Shown here piece after piece: positions 5,580-7,883 of a stretch of 7,883 nt of DNA; position 1 is the stretch's first letter, and each line of letters begins with the position of its first letter. The stretch is from DATADD01 sp036258675. Lineage in GTDB: Bacteria > Actinomycetota > CADDZG01 > WHSQ01. The stretch is from NCBI GenBank assembly GCA_036258675.1, contig DATADD010000054.1, forward strand, positions 1-7,883, read 5' to 3'. Made by a program: the position numbers and the translations under genes. Below the pieces are notes generated by a model. The model made no database searches and had not been told where the DNA came from. It worked only from the letters and a program-made list of their open reading frames with translations.

Positions 5580-6441
5580 GCAGGACGAGCTCGAGGATGT
5601 CGCATTCGTCGCGCCAGCGGCGCGCCGTCTCCTCGGGGAGGCCCGGGATGTTGAGGCGCTTCTCCGCGATCCTCTCCGCGACCTCGTCCCACTCCGGCCC
5701 CGGAGGGATCACGCGCACGTCGGCGGGCAGCTCGGCCACGCTCGCGTTCTTGCCCTTCCATCGCAGCACGACCTCGGCCTCGCGCAGCCGCTTGGCGCCC
5801 GGGATCGTCTGCTGTCGCTCGCCCGACAGGACGTAGAGCTTCGACGCCTTGGCGTCGTAGAGGTACCAGACGGGCATCGTGCGCTGGCGCTCGCCGTCGT
5901 TCCAGCGCAGCCACAGGATCGTCGACTTCTTGAGCGACTCCTGGACCGCGGGGTCGGCGGGGCGCCCCGAGCCGGAGCGGCTCGGAAGGGTGATCCCCTC
6001 GCCCACCTGCACGACGACGTCGTCCCACCTCAGGTCGGTCGCGGTCAGGACGTACCACTCCGAGAGGTCGAAGAAGCCCGTGATCGCCTCCGCGGGAGTG
6101 GCGTAGTCGGCGTGGTGGGCGAGCTGGATCTCGCCGTCGGGCCGCTCCGCGAAGCAGAACACCCAGTTGCGGAACTCGGGCGAGAGGTAGCACTCGGCCC
6201 AGTGGACGCGCGGCTCGGCGACCTCGAGGTGCAGTCCGATCGACTGCCCCGGGACGCTCGCCTCGAACGCCGTCCAGTAGACCTGCACGACACGCCGCAC
6301 GCTGTCCTCGAGCTCGATCCGCAGCACGCCCTTCGCGGAGTCGGCCGCGCCCTCCTCGAGGCTGTGGCGGGCGAGGGCGCGCCCGACCTGCTGCAGGATC
6401 GGGGCGAGTCTCGCGGGGGTGCGCGGCTCGGCTATCGCCAT
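5572..6441 (-). CDS. Unrecognised protein, possible split-barrel (PNPOx-like) C-terminal half
   Basis: Soluble protein of 289 residues; I do not recognise the family. There is no signal peptide, membrane segment or obvious catalytic motif. The N-terminal half (about 1-150) is a mixed helix-strand region rich in aromatic residues (VHWAECYLSPEFRNWVFCF, about 79-97). The C-terminal half, from about 161 to 240, runs WLRWNDGE..., MPVWYLYD, KLYVLSGE, KRLREAEVVLRWKGK, a strand order and charge pattern reminiscent of the FMN/F420-binding pyridoxamine-phosphate-oxidase-like fold; that is an inference from pattern only. The ATG at 6441-6439 overlaps the sdhC stop by one base (TGATG) and no Shine-Dalgarno is seen, so it is probably translated by coupling to sdhC. 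The frame is open further upstream but would run antiparallel-in-frame through sdhC on the same strand and is rejected. Co-expression with sdhC hints at a link to the succinate dehydrogenase complex or flavin redox chemistry, unproven. Confidence 0.75.
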   Translation of the reverse strand: MAIAEPRTPARLAPILQQVGRALARHSLEEGAADSAKGVLRIELEDSVRRVVQVYWTAFEASVPGQSIGLHLEVAEPRVHWAECYLSPEFRNWVFCFAERPDGEIQLAHHADYATPAEAITGFFDLSEWYVLTATDLRWDDVVVQVGEGITLPSRSGSGRPADPAVQESLKKSTILWLRWNDGERQRTMPVWYLYDAKASKLYVLSGERQQTIPGAKRLREAEVVLRWKGKNASVAELPADVRVIPPGPEWDEVAERIAEKRLNIPGLPEETARRWRDECDILELVLRG

Positions 6442-6923
6442 CACGCGAACGGAGACGTCTCCCACGCCGAGCGCAGCATGAAGAACGCCGCCGGCAGGAA
6501 GCCGAGGGCGAACAGCGCGAGCTGGGCGTAGGCGAACATCCTCTGCTTGAGGGCGAGCGAGGGCCAGAAGTCGAACAGGATGATCCTCATGCCGTTGATG
6601 GCGTGGAACAGCGTCGCGGCCACGAGCGCGACCTCGATCGGCTTGAACCACCACTGTTTGTAGAGCGAGATGGTCTCGTTGTAGAGCTCGGGCCCGAACC
6701 CGATCCCGAACGTGTCGACGATGTGACCGAACAGGAACGCGACCACGAGCACGCCCGTGATCCGGTGTGCCGCCCACGACCACTGCCCTATTCCGCCCCT
6801 GTATGCGGGGCCGCGCGCGGCCTTGCCGAGGCGCAGGAGGTCGATGACGAGGTAGGCCACGAAGACGCCCGATCCCGCGGTGAGTACGAAGACGAGCCCT
6901 TCGATGAGCTTTGCTTCGAGCAC
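6441..6923 (-). CDS. sdhC: Succinate dehydrogenase cytochrome b556 subunit (SdhC-like)
   Basis: Membrane anchor subunit of succinate dehydrogenase (complex II) that carries haem b and helps form the quinone site. In 160 residues there are four hydrophobic segments: about 9-30, an extra one ahead of the usual three; 52-74 starting at the SWAAHRITG motif (H53-R54, G57) typical of SdhC and containing H67 of GHIVDTF; 96-118 with H107 in FHAINGMR, the likely axial haem ligand by analogy with the H-x3-G-x-R motif; and 129-151. The DFW after the third segment is also typical. The start is a GTG at 6923-6921 with TAGGCT seven bases upstream and no good Shine-Dalgarno, suggesting a leaderless mRNA. 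Neither sdhD nor the sdhA/sdhB catalytic genes adjoin it; the next gene, overlapping by one base, is a soluble unknown. The catalytic subunits must be elsewhere. Confidence 0.88.
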   Translation of the reverse strand: MLEAKLIEGLVFVLTAGSGVFVAYLVIDLLRLGKAARGPAYRGGIGQWSWAAHRITGVLVVAFLFGHIVDTFGIGFGPELYNETISLYKQWWFKPIEVALVAATLFHAINGMRIILFDFWPSLALKQRMFAYAQLALFALGFLPAAFFMLRSAWETSPFA

Positions 6924-6930
6924 GACGCCT

Positions 6931-6936
6931 AGCCTA
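6931..6936 (-). promoter_or_regulatory. Candidate -10 hexamer for sdhC and the downstream gene
   Basis: The minus strand reads TAGGCT, the same hexamer as proposed at phoU, seven bases before the GTG of sdhC. It lies in the 45-base gap after the arsA-like gene, so sdhC may be transcribed on its own as a leaderless message. No clear -35 is seen. Confidence 0.4.
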
Positions 6937-6968
6937 CTTGAGGCCGGGCGCGACCACGGGCTCGCGGC

Positions 6969-7883
6969 TCAGCGGCGCGCCGCGGTCCGGGCCGGGGCGA
7001 AGAGCCGCTCCGCGATCGCGACGAGGCCGGGGACGTCGACCGCCTCGCGCTCGAGGTAGGGGACCCGGATCCAGAGGTGGCGCGGGATCCTGCGGGCGAG
7101 GTGGGCGAGGTTGGCCTCCTCCGAGCGGACGATGCTCATGAAGTTGGCCTCGTTGTCGACGAGCTTGGCGAGCAGCGGGCCGCGGCCGTCCGCGCTCCGC
7201 AGGCGCCCGAGCTGGCGCGCCGTCACCGAGACGCCGTCGCCCAAGCGGGGGTGGACGCGGTTCACGACGAGCGCGCCGAAGGGAAGGCCCGCCTCGTCGA
7301 GGCGCGTCACGAACAGCGTCGCCTCCTCGACCGCTTCCTCCGCGGGGGACGTGACGACGACGAACGAGGTCTCCTGCGAGCGAAGCAGCGCCGAGACGTC
7401 CCTCGCCCGCTGCTTGAAGCCGTCGTACATGCCCTCGAGGTTGGCGAAGAACTCCGCCGTGTCGCTGAGGACCTCGGCGCCGACGATGCGCTGCACGACC
7501 TTGAGGAACGCGGTCGCCGCGACGTTTGCGAAGCGCATGAGGCCACCGCCCGCCTTCATGTAGGGCATGAGGAGCCAGCGCAGCACGCGGCTCTCGAGGA
7601 AGTCCGTCATGCGCTGGGGCGCGTCGAGGAAGTCGAGTGCGTTGCGCGTGGGGGGCGTGTCGATGACGATGAGATCGAAGCGGCCCTCGGTGTGCAGCTC
7701 GTAGAGCTTCTCCATCGCCATGTACTCCTGGCTGCCCGACACCGTCGCGGAGATGTTGCGGTAGAAGCGATTGGAGAGGATCCGCTCCGCCTGCTCCGGC
7801 GAGGGCGCGTACTGGGTGACGACCTTGTCGAAGGTCGTCTTCGTGTCGAGCATCATGGCGAACAGCTCGCCGGCCGCGTCGAT
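6969..7883 (-). CDS. ArsA/GET3-family ATPase (Rv3680-like), N-terminus cut by window edge
   Basis: C-terminal 304 residues of an ArsA-type P-loop ATPase. The Walker A end is beyond the right edge; coding is open right up to the last base, so the first internal ATG (7856) is not the start. The first residues seen (IDAAGELFAMMLDTK) correspond to the segment after the P-loop in this family. The key visible motif is DLIVIDTPPTRNALDFLDAP, with D75 of the visible part, the Walker B/switch II region. Further on, VVVTSP and GALVVNRVHP fit the later strands of the fold, the latter with the nucleotide-base-contacting asparagine. Actinobacterial proteins of this group are usually encoded as a pair close to a whiB4/wblA gene; they are annotated as anion-transporting ATPases but the cargo is not established, and arsenite-binding cysteines are absent from the visible part. 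The partner gene would be expected to the right of the window. Confidence 0.9.
   Translation of the reverse strand: MDAAGELFAMMLDTKTTFDKVVTQYAPSPEQAERILSNRFYRNISATVSGSQEYMAMEKLYELHTEGRFDLIVIDTPPTRNALDFLDAPQRMTDFLESRVLRWLLMPYMKAGGGLMRFANVAATAFLKVVQRIVGAEVLSDTAEFFANLEGMYDGFKQRARDVSALLRSQETSFVVVTSPAEEAVEEATLFVTRLDEAGLPFGALVVNRVHPRLGDGVSVTARQLGRLRSADGRGPLLAKLVDNEANFMSIVRSEEANLAHLARRIPRHLWIRVPYLEREAVDVPGLVAIAERLFAPARTAARR

Noticed and set aside
6442..6783. Upstream extension of the unknown 289-residue protein
   Set aside because: It reads through sdhC in another frame on the same strand; the sdhC frame has the membrane segments and haem motif, and the ATG overlapping the sdhC stop is a natural coupled start.
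1..7883. Search for CRISPR arrays, tRNA or rRNA genes, insertion sequences and frameshifted genes
   Set aside because: No regular long repeats, no tRNA-like cloverleaf, no transposase or terminal inverted repeats were seen, and all nine genes read through intact within the window.

Overview
The window comes from a high-GC bacterium, almost certainly a member of the Actinomycetota. The evidence is a complete WhiB-type iron-sulfur regulator (a family confined to actinobacteria and their phages), a divergent phoU / phoR-phoP arrangement like that of Streptomyces and the related mycobacterial senX3-regX3 pair, frequent GTG and TTG starts, and several starts that look leaderless. The mixture of genes does not match Streptomyces or Mycobacterium exactly, so a less studied actinobacterial class is likely (inference). 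Coding is very dense: nine genes, no gap above 300 bases, no RNA genes, no mobile elements and no CRISPR.

Region 1 (1-2338) is a phosphate-control module. A PhoR/SenX3-like sensor kinase and a PhoP/RegX3-like response regulator (cut by the left edge) read leftward as a tight operon, and phoU reads rightward. The shared 139-base intergenic region carries three consecutive 11-base direct repeats beginning GTTC, which resemble the actinobacterial PHO box. They end 16 bases before a TAGGCT -10 hexamer placed so that transcription would start at the phoU ATG.

Region 2 (2292-5204) starts with a membrane-anchored calcineurin-like phosphoesterase reading leftward, whose 3' end overlaps phoU by 47 bases. 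Only 21 bases from its start, and divergent from it, is a membrane-bound SpoIIE/RsbU-type PP2C phosphatase with two membrane segments and a HAMP domain. That gene overlaps a STAS-domain anti-sigma antagonist. These two form the phosphatase and antagonist arms of a partner-switching sigma-factor circuit; the anti-sigma kinase is not in the window. A hairpin terminator with a T-tract closes the unit.

Region 3 (5205-7883) holds a WhiB4/WblA-like regulator reading rightward. Facing it are three leftward genes: the 3' part of an ArsA-type ATPase (cut by the right edge), an SdhC-like cytochrome b subunit, and an unrecognised protein whose C-terminal half may be a split-barrel flavin-binding fold. 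The last two overlap by one base (TGATG).

The ArsA ATPase, WhiB and phosphoesterase genes, with their relative orientations, resemble the M. tuberculosis Rv3679-Rv3683 neighbourhood (from memory). Here the partner-switching pair stands where ponA2 would be, and the sdhC unit is inserted between whiB and arsA. No wholly unknown system is evident. The points most worth checking are the PHO-box/leaderless phoU promoter, the back-to-back leaderless promoters at 3190-3197, the isolated sdhC with its coupled partner, and the kinase-less partner-switching pair.
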